DNA of 64,000 bases from Microbulbifer sp. YPW16 (GTDB lineage: Bacteria; Pseudomonadota; Gammaproteobacteria; Pseudomonadales; Cellvibrionaceae), in the NCBI RefSeq assembly GCF_021290385.1, contig NZ_CP089928.1, forward strand, positions 2,154,501 to 2,218,500. The letters run 5' to 3'. A program made the translations under genes and the position numbers. A model generated the notes under the pieces. The model worked only from the letters and a program-made list of their open reading frames with translations. It had not been told where the DNA came from and searched no databases. Of the stretch, positions 37,101-46,211 are shown one piece after another; position 1 is the first letter of the stretch; each line of letters opens with the position of its first letter.

Positions 37101-37855
37101 GCGGCCTTGTCCTCTTCGGTATACGGTTTATGGAGTTCCACCGGCTTGCCCTGCTTCTTACGCAGGCGCAGGTTGAGCATCTCCACCGCCACCGAGAACG
37201 CCATGGCAAAGTAGATGTAGCCCTTGGGTACATGCACGTCGAAGCCTTCCAGCATCAGGGTGAAGCCCACCAGGATCAGGAAGGACAGGGCCAGCATCTT
37301 CACTGTCGGGTGGCGCTCGACGAAATCACCAATGGGCTTGGCTGCCACCAGCATCACGATCACCGCCAGGATAATCGCAATTGCCATGATGGATATCTGG
37401 TCCACCAGGCCCACCGCGGTAATCACTGAATCCAGTGAGAAGACGATATCCAGGATGGCGATCTGCACCAGCACCATGCCGAAACTCGACACTACCCTGG
37501 CATCACTGCTGCCCTCCACGCCCTCGAGGCTGTGGTGGATTTCATGCACCGCCTTGAACAGCAGGAACAGGCCACCGCCCACCAGGATGATGTCGCGCCC
37601 GGATATCTCATGGCCCAGCACACTGAACCAGGGCTCCACCAGCCCCATGATCCAGACGATGGAAAACAGCAGTGCCAGCCGGGTGACCATGGCCAGGGTC
37701 AGGCCGATAAACCGTGCCGGCTCGCGCTGGTGTTCCGGCAGGCGCCCCACCAGGATGGAAATGAAAATGATATTGTCGATACCCAGGACGATTTCCAGCG
37801 CCGCCAGCGTCGCCAGTGCCACCCAGGCCTCGGGGCTTGCCATCCACTCGAACAT
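37097..37855 (-). CDS. TerC-family membrane protein
   Basis: 252 residues with seven membrane segments. The signatures GIDNIIFISIL and DIVFSLDSVITA with buried aspartates define the family (YgdQ/YoaE/TerC). Members are linked to metal-ion export (Mn) during protein export, or tellurite resistance. It is monocistronic on the minus strand. The stop TAG (37097-37099) is provided by the GTAG of the adjacent REP element. Confidence 0.93.
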   Translation of the reverse strand: MFEWMASPEAWVALATLAALEIVLGIDNIIFISILVGRLPEHQREPARFIGLTLAMVTRLALLFSIVWIMGLVEPWFSVLGHEISGRDIILVGGGLFLLFKAVHEIHHSLEGVEGSSDARVVSSFGMVLVQIAILDIVFSLDSVITAVGLVDQISIMAIAIILAVIVMLVAAKPIGDFVERHPTVKMLALSFLILVGFTLMLEGFDVHVPKGYIYFAMAFSVAVEMLNLRLRKKQGKPVELHKPYTEEDKAA

Positions 37856-37926
37856 GCAAAACTTCCTTTTGCCGTTGCTTGTTGTTCTGAGCGGCTGATT
37901 CTACGGCAGGCAAGCCCCGGCTTGCA

Positions 37927-38310
37927 TCAATCCGATGCGAGCCAGGCCATGGCTTCCTCCTCATCCTCGAAGAACCGCGCATCGCCACCGATAAACCAGG
38001 CACCCACCCTGGTGGCCAGCTCCTGCCAGCGCTTGTGGCCCACCATCGCCACCTTGTGGAACTGGCGCCCGTGCCTGAGGCCCAGCTTGAGGTCGTCCCA
38101 GGCGGCACGGGCCTCCCAGCCTTCCAATTCGGTGGCGTCGAAAAACACATTGATCTTCGGGTGCCGGGCCTCGGCCAGCGCCGACTCCAGGATCGGCACC
38201 ATAGCCTCGTAGTCCCTGTGGGTCAGCTTGCCCTTTACCCGCAGGGACAGGAACAGGTCGTCGTCGATGCGCTCCAGGCCCACAGACAGCCCGTGTCGCT
38301 TGATCGTCAT
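37927..38310 (-). CDS. STAS/SpoIIAA-like protein
   Basis: 127 residues. DDDLFLSLRVKGKLTHRDYE and NVFFDATELEGWEARAAWDDLK match the SpoIIAA-like family often found in proteobacteria next to membrane or stress genes. Probably cytoplasmic; ligand unknown. A ribosome site lies before the ATG. Confidence 0.85.
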   Translation of the reverse strand: MTIKRHGLSVGLERIDDDLFLSLRVKGKLTHRDYEAMVPILESALAEARHPKINVFFDATELEGWEARAAWDDLKLGLRHGRQFHKVAMVGHKRWQELATRVGAWFIGGDARFFEDEEEAMAWLASD

Positions 38311-38460
38311 GAATACCTCCGTCAGCAGCGTTGGCAGTCGTTACAGATCTTACTTTATAGACCAGTGACCCGGGCGGGCAGGCTAACAGGGAGGAGAAGG
38401 GTTGTTGAAGGCGGGGCGAGACAGGTCCCGGCGGGCCAACCGCCCGCCGGGAGGAAATCG

Positions 38461-38766
38461 TCAGTGGCTGAGGATCTCGACGATCTCACGGCTGTGATGC
38501 ATCAGGCGCACGATCTCGCCCTCGATGCTGACCGTCACCAGGCCGTGGCGATCCACCGGCTTGACGATCACCGCATGGCTGTAGATATCGTGCTCCAGCA
38601 CATGGCCTACCTGCAGCTTTTTCTTCCAGCCCGGGGGCAGTTCGCCGCCGCGCTCGGCTTTTTTCTGCAGGCCCGGGGGCAGGTCGTTGTTGGGCTTGGC
38701 CATGGCGCTGGAAGCGCTCAAGGCCACTGCGGCGCCAAGGGCCGCTGCAATCATGATCCTGTACAT
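38461..38766 (-). CDS. Exported RcnB/CigR-like protein
   Basis: 101 residues with a signal peptide ending at SSAMA. NDLPPGLQKKAERGGELPPGWKK is a repeated LPPG motif, and the C-terminal beta domain ends in REIVEILSH; this resembles RcnB or CigR-type periplasmic proteins. It begins ten bases after the SIMPL gene stop on the same strand, so they are co-transcribed. Confidence 0.75.
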   Translation of the reverse strand: MYRIMIAAALGAAVALSASSAMAKPNNDLPPGLQKKAERGGELPPGWKKKLQVGHVLEHDIYSHAVIVKPVDRHGLVTVSIEGEIVRLMHHSREIVEILSH

Positions 38767-38776
38767 ACTGCTGTCC

Positions 38777-39505
38777 TCAGTCGGAAAGGTAATACTCGAT
38801 TGTCGACACTACCCGCACCTTCTTGATATGCGGGTTGTTCTTGTCGCGATCACGGATACTGAACTGTCCCTGCGACGCGCGCTTGATCTTCCCCAGCACG
38901 CTATCGGAGTCCTCGGCGAACTTCTGTGCCACCTGTCTCGCCTCGACCGTGGCCTGTTCGATCATTTCCGGCTTGAGATCGTTCAGGCCGGTGAAAATAT
39001 ATTCCGTCTGTCCCTGGTGATTGCCCTGCGAGAAGGCTATGCCCTCGCGTCCCAGCTGGGCCAGCTGGTCCATGGCCGCCCGTACCGCCTCCACCTCATC
39101 GGAGTAGACCGTCACTGTCTGCAGCGCGGTGTAGCGGAAGGGCGCCGGCTGGTTACCACCATATCTCTGCGCTGACTTGTCGGTGACCGCCGGCAGGGAA
39201 ACCGAAACCGCCTGCGCGGCGATACCCTGCTCCGCCAGGAATTTCTCGATGCGCTCGCTGCTGGCGGCGATATCCCGGTAGAGCGCCTGCAGGTCATTGC
39301 TGGCAGCGGTGAACTGGATCGGCCAGATCACGATATCCGCCGGCACCTCCCGTTCCGCCAGGCCCTTTACGGTGACCGTGCGCTCGTAACCCTTGAAGCG
39401 CTCCACCGCCTCCACGGCAAACCAGCCCAGCGCCAGCAGGCCTGCCAGTATCCCGGCACCGAGTACGGCAGCGGGAGCGCTGTTCGGCGTTTTCATCTCT
39501 GTCAC
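38777..39505 (-). CDS. SIMPL-domain protein (DUF541)
   Basis: 242 residues with an N-terminal membrane anchor (about 10-30) and a periplasmic SIMPL domain beginning TVTVKGLAEREVPADI. DUF541 proteins have been linked to oxidative stress but no reaction is known. GTG at 39505 has GGGAAG seven bases upstream; ATG at 39496 is an alternative nine bases later. First gene of a two-gene unit with the RcnB-like protein. Confidence 0.85.
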   Translation of the reverse strand: MTEMKTPNSAPAAVLGAGILAGLLALGWFAVEAVERFKGYERTVTVKGLAEREVPADIVIWPIQFTAASNDLQALYRDIAASSERIEKFLAEQGIAAQAVSVSLPAVTDKSAQRYGGNQPAPFRYTALQTVTVYSDEVEAVRAAMDQLAQLGREGIAFSQGNHQGQTEYIFTGLNDLKPEMIEQATVEARQVAQKFAEDSDSVLGKIKRASQGQFSIRDRDKNNPHIKKVRVVSTIEYYLSD

Positions 39506-39566
39506 TAGGTCTTCCCTGGTCCAGTCAAAAGGGGGCGAATTGCGTTGGCCGCTCGGGAAACAGATC

Positions 39567-39641
39567 GTAGGGGCGGATCTTGTATCCGCCCCGTGCCGGT
39601 TCCAAGCCCGAGGTGAGGGCGAACACAAGGTTCGCCCCTAC
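39567..39641. repeat. REPIN with GGAT and GAAC arms
   Basis: Plus element 39567-39591 (GGAT class) and minus element 39617-39641 (GAAC class), outward GTAG, 75 bp. A decayed GGAT-class copy (GTACGGGCGGATCTTG) follows at about 39690-39720. Confidence 0.85.
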
Positions 39642-39789
39642 GGTGTATGGCGCTGGCATCTATTGCGTTCCCCGCCCGGCAAAGAGGCTGTACGGGCGGA
39701 TCTTGTATCTATCCGTCCGGATCCGGGCCCGCACACAGATTCGCCCCCGGGCCCTGAATCCAGCCTGAACCTGCAACCGCTTCCGCCAG

Positions 39790-40188
39790 TCAGTCGCTGA
39801 TCTCGTCATAACCGCGGCCGCGGAATTCCAGCAGGCAGAAGCCGTGGCCGAAGGGATCCGCCAGGCCCGCGATCGCGCCCCAGTTATTGACCCTGACCGA
39901 AGATTCAAGTTTCGCACCGGCGGCTACCGCCTTCTCCACCGCCGCTTCCACGTCCTCGACCACCATATCCAGGTGTACCGGGGTCCAGTGGCGCCGGTAA
40001 CACCGCTCATCGCCGCCGGCGGTCACGGACCCGGCTTCTTTCGCCAGCAGGTACAGGGGCGCACTGGCACCCAGCAGCTCGACCCCATCACTGCCGAACC
40101 GGCGCCCCACCTGCAGGCCAAGGGCGCGGGTATAGAAATCCACCGCACCGGGCAGGTCGTCGACGTCGATATTTACCAGCAGGTCCAT
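39790..40188 (-). CDS. VOC-superfamily protein
   Basis: 132 residues, two beta-alpha-beta-beta-beta modules of the vicinal-oxygen-chelate fold (NIDVDDLPGAVDFYTRALG and PVHLDMVVEDVEAAVEKAV), ending with GLADPFGHGFCLLEF. Metal ligands of glyoxalase I are not certain here. Function unknown, possibly detoxification or binding. Short cytoplasmic protein. Confidence 0.85.
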   Translation of the reverse strand: MDLLVNIDVDDLPGAVDFYTRALGLQVGRRFGSDGVELLGASAPLYLLAKEAGSVTAGGDERCYRRHWTPVHLDMVVEDVEAAVEKAVAAGAKLESSVRVNNWGAIAGLADPFGHGFCLLEFRGRGYDEISD

Positions 40189-40221
40189 TTTTTCTTTACC
40201 TCTACTTCGCTAACCGTCTCA

Positions 40222-40527
40222 CTACCCGGCCGGTCGCACATGGCCGCAATGCCAGCAGTAATCAAATGCCGCGCCGTTGTGCTCACCACAACCGGGACAG
40301 GACCACTCCTCCCCCGCGTGCTCGTCGGCGCGCAATAACTGCACCGCCCGCTCGTAATCCCGGTCGCGCTCCACCCACAACTCCAGCCACGCCTGGTGCG
40401 GCGCCAGCTCGCCGGTGGCGCCCTGGGCGAACTCGTTTTTCAGGACTACGGCGATGCCGGCCACTTCCAGCTTGCTCTTTGCCAGTTCCACCAGCAGGCG
40501 GTTTTCGTGCGTGAATACCAGTTTCAT
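40222..40527 (-). CDS. DUF2007-like protein with zinc ribbon
   Basis: 101 residues. The N-terminal half (HENRLLVELAKSKLEVAGI, ending ELWVERDRDYERAVQLL) fits DUF2007 putative signal-transducing proteins; the C-terminal half has a zinc ribbon with CPGC and CWHC pairs. It may be on the same mRNA as the VOC gene (33-base gap). Confidence 0.8.
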   Translation of the reverse strand: MKLVFTHENRLLVELAKSKLEVAGIAVVLKNEFAQGATGELAPHQAWLELWVERDRDYERAVQLLRADEHAGEEWSCPGCGEHNGAAFDYCWHCGHVRPAG

Positions 40528-40631
40528 AGCTTTTTATCAGCTTCCGTCGGTGCAATGCACTGCGCTTATTGCACCCTACGCCATTGAGAGTATTCCACAC
40601 AGGTTGCCACAGGCCGGCCCGCTCACACCAT

Positions 40632-40660
40632 AAAAAAGGGGCCGCAGATGCGGCCCCTTG
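40632..40660 (-). terminator. Rho-independent terminator after the ALDH gene
   Basis: On the minus strand: AAGGGGCCGCA, loop TC, TGCGGCCCCTT, then TTTTA. It starts 27 bases past the aldehyde dehydrogenase stop. Confidence 0.93.
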
Positions 40661-40686
40661 CTCTTATTCCGGATTACGCCGGCAGC

Positions 40687-42198
40687 TTAGCCGGAGATAT
40701 CGATCCAGGTGGATTTGAGTTCGCAATACTTATCCAGCGCGTGCAGCGACTTGTCGCGGCCGTTGCCGGACTGCTTGAAGCCACCGAACGGCACGGTGAT
40801 GTCGCCGCCGAAGTAGTTGTTTACCCACACGGAACCGACACGCAGGTCGCGGGACATCCGGTGGGCGCGGCTGATGTCGCGAGTCCAGACACCGGCGGCC
40901 AGGCCGTAGATGGAGTCGTTGGCGATCTGCAGTGCCTCTTCCTCGGTCTCGAACTCGATCGCCACCAGTACCGGGCCGAAGATTTCCTCGCGGGCCACGG
41001 TCATTTCGTTGGTGACACCGCTGAAGATCGTCGGCTCGTAGTAGTGGCCACCTTCCACGGCTGCCGCGGCGGCACCGCCACAGACTACCTGCGCGCCCTC
41101 TTCCTTGCCCTTGGCCACGTAGTGCTCGACGGTGTCGAACTGGTTACGGTCGATCAGCGCACCCATCACGGTGTTGGGGTCCTGCGGATGGCCCGGCTTG
41201 AAGCGGGCGCTGGCCCTTTTCACCTTCTCAATAAATTCGCCGGCGATGGATTTTTCCACCAGCAGGCGGGTACCGGCGGTGCAGGTCTCACCCTGGTTAT
41301 AGAACACCGCCAGCGCCGCGGCCTCGGCCGCCTTGTCCAGATCGGCGTCGGCGAAGACGATATTGGGGCTCTTGCCGCCCAGCTCCAGGAAGGTGCGCTT
41401 CAGGTTCGACTGGCCGGAGTACTCGGTCAGGGTCTTGCCCACCTCGGTGGAACCGGTGAAGGTCAGGCAGTCGATATCCATGTGCAGGCTCAGGGCCTTG
41501 CCCAGGCTGCTGCCCGGCCCCGGCAGTACGTTCAGCACACCGTCCGGGATGCCGGCTTCCTTCGCCAGGCCGGCCAGCTTGATGGCGGTGAGCGGGGTGT
41601 TGGAAGCGGGCTTCAGGATCACGCTGTTACCGGTGGCCAGCGCCGGGCCCAGTTTCCAGCAGGTGGTGGACAGCGGGAAGTTCCAGGGCACGATGGCGGC
41701 TACCACCCCCAGTGGCATGCGCTGGATCAGGGCCAGCTCGTCCGGGCCGGTGGGCGCGACTTCGTCATAGATCTTGTCGACCGCCTCGCCGCTCCAGCGG
41801 ATGGTGGTCACCGCGCCGGGCACGTCCACGTTCATGGTGTCGCTGATCGGCTTGCCGGCGTCCAGGCTCTCCAGCAGGGCGATTTCGTCCCGGTTCTGCT
41901 CAATCAGCTCGGCGAAACGCACCATGATCTTCTTGCGCTCCATCGGCGGCATGGCGGACCAGCTGCCGGATTCGAAGGTCTTGCGGGCAATCTTCACCGC
42001 CAGCTCGGCGTCCTCGGGACCACAGCTGGCCACCTGCGCCAGCTCGCGGCCATCCGCCGGGCTGGTGGTGGGGCGGGTCTCGCCGGACAGGGCGTCCACA
42101 TACTCACCGTTGATGAAAGCGCGGCCCTCGATCTTGAGGCTGTCCGCAAGGGCCAGCCACTCCTGCAGGGTTTCCGGGGTCTTATTCTGTTCTGACAT
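40687..42198 (-). CDS. Aldehyde dehydrogenase (PuuC-like)
   Basis: 503 residues of the NAD(P)-dependent ALDH superfamily. WNFPLSTTCWK, FTGSTEVGKT, catalytic Glu in ELGGKSPNIVF and Cys in NQGETCTAG are intact, and FGGFKQSGNGRD is C-terminal. The sequence resembles gamma-glutamyl-gamma-aminobutyraldehyde dehydrogenases of putrescine breakdown, but the gene stands alone, so the substrate is open. The promoter region has two palindromes (42242-42269), suggesting specific control. Confidence 0.9.
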   Translation of the reverse strand: MSEQNKTPETLQEWLALADSLKIEGRAFINGEYVDALSGETRPTTSPADGRELAQVASCGPEDAELAVKIARKTFESGSWSAMPPMERKKIMVRFAELIEQNRDEIALLESLDAGKPISDTMNVDVPGAVTTIRWSGEAVDKIYDEVAPTGPDELALIQRMPLGVVAAIVPWNFPLSTTCWKLGPALATGNSVILKPASNTPLTAIKLAGLAKEAGIPDGVLNVLPGPGSSLGKALSLHMDIDCLTFTGSTEVGKTLTEYSGQSNLKRTFLELGGKSPNIVFADADLDKAAEAAALAVFYNQGETCTAGTRLLVEKSIAGEFIEKVKRASARFKPGHPQDPNTVMGALIDRNQFDTVEHYVAKGKEEGAQVVCGGAAAAAVEGGHYYEPTIFSGVTNEMTVAREEIFGPVLVAIEFETEEEALQIANDSIYGLAAGVWTRDISRAHRMSRDLRVGSVWVNNYFGGDITVPFGGFKQSGNGRDKSLHALDKYCELKSTWIDISG

Positions 42199-42241
42199 GG
42201 CGCACCTCTCAGATTGTCGAAGGGCAAAAGTTGAATGATTA

Positions 42242-42269
42242 TTCAGTTTATACTGAAAATGTGATCACA
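42242..42269. promoter_or_regulatory. Operator-like palindromes upstream of the ALDH gene
   Basis: TTCAGT-TTAT-ACTGAA (42242-42257) and TGTGATCACA (42260-42269) lie 44-71 bases before the ATG. Both are perfect inverted repeats in an AT-rich promoter. Candidate repressor-binding sites; the regulator is unknown. Confidence 0.55.
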
Positions 42270-42381
42270 ATTCAAAGGGTTTGTATTGTAACGCGCGAAT
42301 GGCGGCCGTGCGAAGACGGTTCGGGAACAGATTGAGTGTAGGAGGCCGGGAGGGGAAGGGATTCAGTTATGTAAGGTGCCC

Positions 42382-42434
42382 GTAGGGGCGGATCCTGTAT
42401 CCACCCGGGCCCGGCGGATACAGGATTTACCCCA
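42382..42434. repeat. Decayed REPIN, GGAT class
   Basis: GTAGGGGCGGATCCTGTATCC at 42382-42406 has one changed base in the 3' arm. A partial minus copy (GGCGGATACAGGATTTACCCC) follows at about 42413-42434. Confidence 0.7.
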
Positions 42435-42452
42435 CTCAGGGAGGGGGGAGCT

Positions 42453-42980
42453 TCAGCCCACCGCCTCGAAGGTACCCTCTTCGCGGTTCTTGCGTACGCC
42501 GGGGACAGCAAACACGCGGTTGTGGAAGGCGATATAGAAACCCGGCTCCATCAGGCGCGCGGTCAGCAGGGCCTCGGTGACGTTCTGGCGGGCGTCGGAA
42601 TCGATAAAGCCCATGGGCTTCATGGCACCGGTGAACACCACCGGTACCGGGGGCTGGCCCATCTTCTTGAAGCAGAACTCGGCGGTATCGGCCATGGTGT
42701 CGGTGCCGTGCAGGATCACAATGGGGTCGCCCTGCTGCGCGGTGCGCTCCACTGCCTCGGCGATCAACGCCCGGTCGCGGTCGTCCATATCCAGCGAGTC
42801 CTTGTTGACCACGCTCTCCAGCTCCAGGTGGGTGTAGGGCAGCCGCAGGCTGGAGATCAGCCCTTCGCGGATAATGGAGGCGCGGTTCTTGAGGGTGCCT
42901 TCCTCCTCGCTGTAACTCTTCTCGATGGTGCCGCCGGTGGTGAGGATACGGACGGTGTTAATCGGGTTCAGGTCGGTCAT
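42453..42980 (-). CDS. Short asparaginase-domain protein
   Basis: 175 residues: only the N-terminal catalytic domain of L-asparaginase. Both threonine motifs are present, ILTTGGTIEK and ILHGTDTMADTAE, but the C-terminal domain of normal enzymes (about 330 residues) is missing and the frame ends cleanly at GTFEAVG. Single-domain versions exist in several proteobacteria; whether they hydrolyse asparagine is unclear. ATG at 42980 has AAGG upstream. Confidence 0.85.
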   Translation of the reverse strand: MTDLNPINTVRILTTGGTIEKSYSEEEGTLKNRASIIREGLISSLRLPYTHLELESVVNKDSLDMDDRDRALIAEAVERTAQQGDPIVILHGTDTMADTAEFCFKKMGQPPVPVVFTGAMKPMGFIDSDARQNVTEALLTARLMEPGFYIAFHNRVFAVPGVRKNREEGTFEAVG

Positions 42981-43141
42981 CGCGCCTTGTCTCCCTGCTG
43001 GTATTGGCTGCTGGTCCACAGCTGCCTTGTGGGCCATGCTGCTGGAATGGTTGCCGGGAGGTTTGCCCGGCCGGCGGCATCATAGTGCCGCGGGACGATG
43101 GGGACAATATTAGCCCCGCTTATGGCTGCTCTGGCCCCGCA

Positions 43142-43542
43142 GGGCGGACACAAGGTCCGCCCCTACGAAGGAAGGACCCTGTAGGAGCGGCCCATGGCCG
43201 CGATCGCGCGGCGCCCCCCGGGACCTGTGCATTTTGCGACACCCCATCCCCACTCCGTAGGAGCGGCCGCTGGCCGCGATCCGCGGCTGGCAGGATGCGC
43301 GAGATGTTTACCGCACGGGGTATTGTGCCCCGCACCCCGCAGGGCGGACACAAGGTCCGCCCCTACGGATACGGGATCCCGATGTGCTTATCGCGGCCGG
43401 ACGTCCTATGGCCATGCGACCGTAGGAGCGGCCGCTGGCCGCGATCCTCGCCAGCTGGGTATCGCGCCATGCCCCGGCAGGGCGGACACGAGGCCCGCCC
43501 CTACGAAAGAAGGACCCTGTAGGAGCGGCCCATGGCCGCGAT
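43142..43542. repeat. Cluster of seven REP elements
   Basis: Minus GGAC class at 43142-43166, 43342-43366 and 43480-43504; plus GCGGCC class at 43181, 43257, 43422 and 43519 (each about 24 bp). The segments carrying GGACCCTGTAGGAGCGG recur, so part of the cluster is duplicated. The cluster fills the 568-base gap between the asparaginase-like gene and the FAH gene, with no gene inside. Confidence 0.9.
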
Positions 43543-43549
43543 GGCCGGT

Positions 43550-44212
43550 TCAGGCAACGCTGGTCTCCACCCGCAGCCAGTCGTCCTCCAGCTGCATCAC
43601 CAGCCGGTCACCGCTGTGCAGGGGCCCCACGCCAGCCGGTGTGCCGGTGAGCACCACATCCCCCGGCTGCAAGGTGAAATAGCTGCTGATATAGGCCACC
43701 AGCTCGAGGATGGGCGTGAGCATATGGTTGGTCTTGCCCCGCTGGCGCAGCTCGTCGTTCAGCCACAGGGAGTAACTGAGCCCGTCCCAGTCCGGAAGCC
43801 AGTCCAGCTTCACGAACGGCGACAGCGGGCAGGCGCCATCGAACGCCTTGGCCTTTTCCCAGGGGTGGCCCTGCTGCTTCAGCTCTGCCTGCAGGTCGCG
43901 CAGGGTCAGGTCCAGCGCCAGGCCGAGGCCGGCGATGGCGTGGGGCACGTCGCCGGGGTTGGCATTGCTGATGGTTTCCCCCACCAACAGGGCCAGCTCC
44001 CCCTCGAAATGGCAGCTGCCGCGCCCCGGCGGCAGGTGGATGGGCGCCTCGAAGGGCACCGCCGCGGTGGCCGGCTTGATGAACAGCAGCGGCTCTTCCG
44101 GCACGGCGTTGTCCAGCTCGGCGGCGTGGGCGGCGTAGTTGCGCCCGACACAGACGATCTTGCCGGGCGCCAGTCCCGTCTCCGAGCCGCAGGTAAACCG
44201 GTGCTGGTACAT
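43550..44212 (-). CDS. Fumarylacetoacetate-hydrolase-family protein
   Basis: 220 residues. IVCVGRNYAAHAAEL at the start, the metal triad of FEGELALLVG and the later DLTLRDLQ, and the end GDVVLTGTPAGVGPL identify the FAH fold (YcgM-like acylpyruvase or hydratase/decarboxylase). The reaction is C-C bond cleavage or decarboxylation of a 2-oxo acid with Mg. Divergent from serA. Confidence 0.9.
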   Translation of the reverse strand: MYQHRFTCGSETGLAPGKIVCVGRNYAAHAAELDNAVPEEPLLFIKPATAAVPFEAPIHLPPGRGSCHFEGELALLVGETISNANPGDVPHAIAGLGLALDLTLRDLQAELKQQGHPWEKAKAFDGACPLSPFVKLDWLPDWDGLSYSLWLNDELRQRGKTNHMLTPILELVAYISSYFTLQPGDVVLTGTPAGVGPLHSGDRLVMQLEDDWLRVETSVA

Positions 44213-44361
44213 AGCTATCTTCTATTCCTCTTGCCTATAGTTAGGATGGATATTTCGTATAAAGCTTTCCGGGCCGCTTGTGGTATGATCGCGCCCTCGC
44301 CGGATTCCCGGTTTCGCAAATTCTATCTCCAAACCCGTTGCCCATAGTCAAGAGAGTGTAT

Positions 44362-45594
44362 ATGGCTCCGCAAACATCATTGCAAAAGGACAAGATTCGT
44401 ATTCTGTTGCTGGAGGGCGTGCACCAGTCGGCCGTCGACCTGCTGGCCTCGCGCGGCTATACCAATGTGGAGTACCTCAAGACCTCGCTGCCCGAAGACG
44501 AGCTGATCGAGAAGATCGCCGACGCCCACCTCGTGGGTATCCGCTCGCGCACGCAGCTGACCCGCAAGGTGCTGGAGAACGCGCACAAGCTGATAGCCAT
44601 CGGCTGTTTCTGCATCGGCACCAACCAGGTGGACCTGCAGGCCGCCACCGACCTGGGCATTGCGGTATTCAACGCACCCTATTCCAACACCCGCAGCGTG
44701 GCCGAGCTGATCATCGCCGAGGCCATCCTGATGCTGCGCGGCATCCCGGAGAAGAACATCGTCTGCCACCGCGGCGGCTGGCAGAAATCCGCCAAGGGCT
44801 CCTTCGAGGCCCGCGGCAAGACCCTGGGTATTATCGGCTACGGTGCCATCGGTTCGCAGCTGTCGGTGATGGCCGAGGCCATCGGCATGCGCGTGATCTT
44901 CTTCGATGTGGTCACCAAGCTGCCGCTGGGCAACGCCACCCAGGTGAATTCCATGGACGAGCTGCTGGCGCAGGCGGACGTGGTGTCCCTGCATGTACCG
45001 GAGCTGCCGTCCACCAAGATGATGATGGGCGCCGAGCAGATCGAGCGCATGAAGCCCGGTGCCATCCTGCTGAACGCCTCCCGCGGCAGCGTGGTGGATA
45101 TCGATGCACTGGCCGCAGCCCTGAAAAGCGGGCACCTGTCCGGTGCCGCCATCGACGTATTCCCGGTGGAGCCGCGCGGTAACGAGGACGAGTTCCAGTC
45201 GCCCCTGCGCGGTGTCGACAATGCCCTGCTCACCCCGCATATCGGCGGCTCCACCATGGAGGCGCAGGAAAATATCGGTATCGAGGTGTCGGACAAGCTG
45301 GCGCTCTACTCCGACAACGGCACCACCACCAGCTCGGTCAACTTCCCCGAGGTGGCACTGCCCGGCCATGCCGGCGCCCACCGCCTGCTGCACATCCACC
45401 AGAACGTGCCCGGCGTGCTGAGCGCGATCAACAAGGTGTTCTCGGACAACGCCATCAACATCTCCGCCCAGTTCCTGCAGACCAACGAGACCCTGGGTTA
45501 CGTGGTGATCGACGTGGATGCCGAGTACTCCGACCTGGCACTGGAGAAGCTCAAGAACGTCAAGGGCACCCTGCGCTGCCGCGTACTGTTTTAG
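44362..45594 (+). CDS. serA: D-3-phosphoglycerate dehydrogenase
   Basis: 410 residues; the first step of serine synthesis from glycolytic 3-phosphoglycerate using NAD. The Rossmann motif GYGAIGSQ, catalytic Arg in NASRGSVVD and His in TPHIGGST are present; a C-terminal ACT domain (about 335-410, HQNVPGVLSAINKVF) allows serine feedback. E. coli-like type without the extra intervening domain. ATG at 44362 follows AAGAGAG. Confidence 0.97.
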   Translation: MAPQTSLQKDKIRILLLEGVHQSAVDLLASRGYTNVEYLKTSLPEDELIEKIADAHLVGIRSRTQLTRKVLENAHKLIAIGCFCIGTNQVDLQAATDLGIAVFNAPYSNTRSVAELIIAEAILMLRGIPEKNIVCHRGGWQKSAKGSFEARGKTLGIIGYGAIGSQLSVMAEAIGMRVIFFDVVTKLPLGNATQVNSMDELLAQADVVSLHVPELPSTKMMMGAEQIERMKPGAILLNASRGSVVDIDALAAALKSGHLSGAAIDVFPVEPRGNEDEFQSPLRGVDNALLTPHIGGSTMEAQENIGIEVSDKLALYSDNGTTTSSVNFPEVALPGHAGAHRLLHIHQNVPGVLSAINKVFSDNAINISAQFLQTNETLGYVVIDVDAEYSDLALEKLKNVKGTLRCRVLF

Positions 45595-45627
45595 CCGTCG
45601 CGGGCCACAGGCAAGGCAGGCAAGAAA

Positions 45628-46078
45628 GGGCGGATACAAGATCCGCCCCTACGGCCCATCGTTCAAACCGAACCACACCGTCATCTCCGGGCCCGCCCCC
45701 GTAGGGGCGCACCTCGTGTGCGCCCTGCCGGCCGCTGGCACGAAAAGGGCGGATACAGGATCCGCCCCTACGGCCCACCGTTCAGGCCCAACCACACCAT
45801 CATCTCCGGGCCCGCCCCGTAGGGGCGCACCTTGTGTGCGCCCTGCCGGCCGCTGGCACGAAAAGGGCGGATACAAGATCCGCCCCTACGGCCCATCGTT
45901 CAGACCCAACCACACCGTCATCTCCGAGCCCGCCCCCGTAGGGGCGCACCTCGTGTGCGCCCTGCCGGCCGCTGGCACGAAAAGGGCGGATACAGGAGCC
46001 CCTACGGCCCATCGTTCAGGCCCAACCACACCGTCATCTCCGGGCCCGCCCCCGTAGGGGCGCACCTTGTGTGCGCCC
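45628..46078. repeat. Tandem array of about 119-bp REP units
   Basis: GGGCGGATAC starts at 45628, 45747, 45865 and 45984 (periods 119, 118, 119). Each unit has a minus GGAT-class arm and a plus GCAC-class arm (45701, 45819, 45938, 46054), giving REPINs of about 71 bp. The fourth GGAT arm has lost four bases. The array separates serA from rarD. Confidence 0.93.
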
Positions 46079-46211
46079 TGCCGGTGGCCCGGCCAGCGCA
46101 GGGGAGTTAGAATCGCCTCCCGACGCGCCCCCCGATGTGTTTCCGCGCCAGGTCGCCAGAAGCAGCCCCGAGCTCCAACTGCACCCTGAGCCCAAAATAG
46201 AGATCCCCCCA

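Noticed and set aside
42260..42269. TGTGATCACA as a CRP site
   Set aside because: CRP sites need six bases between TGTGA and TCACA; here the halves abut, so it is recorded only as a palindrome.
46071..46211. Longer RarD N-terminus
   Set aside because: The start codon lies in a REP element and the added 47 residues are Pro-rich with no family match.
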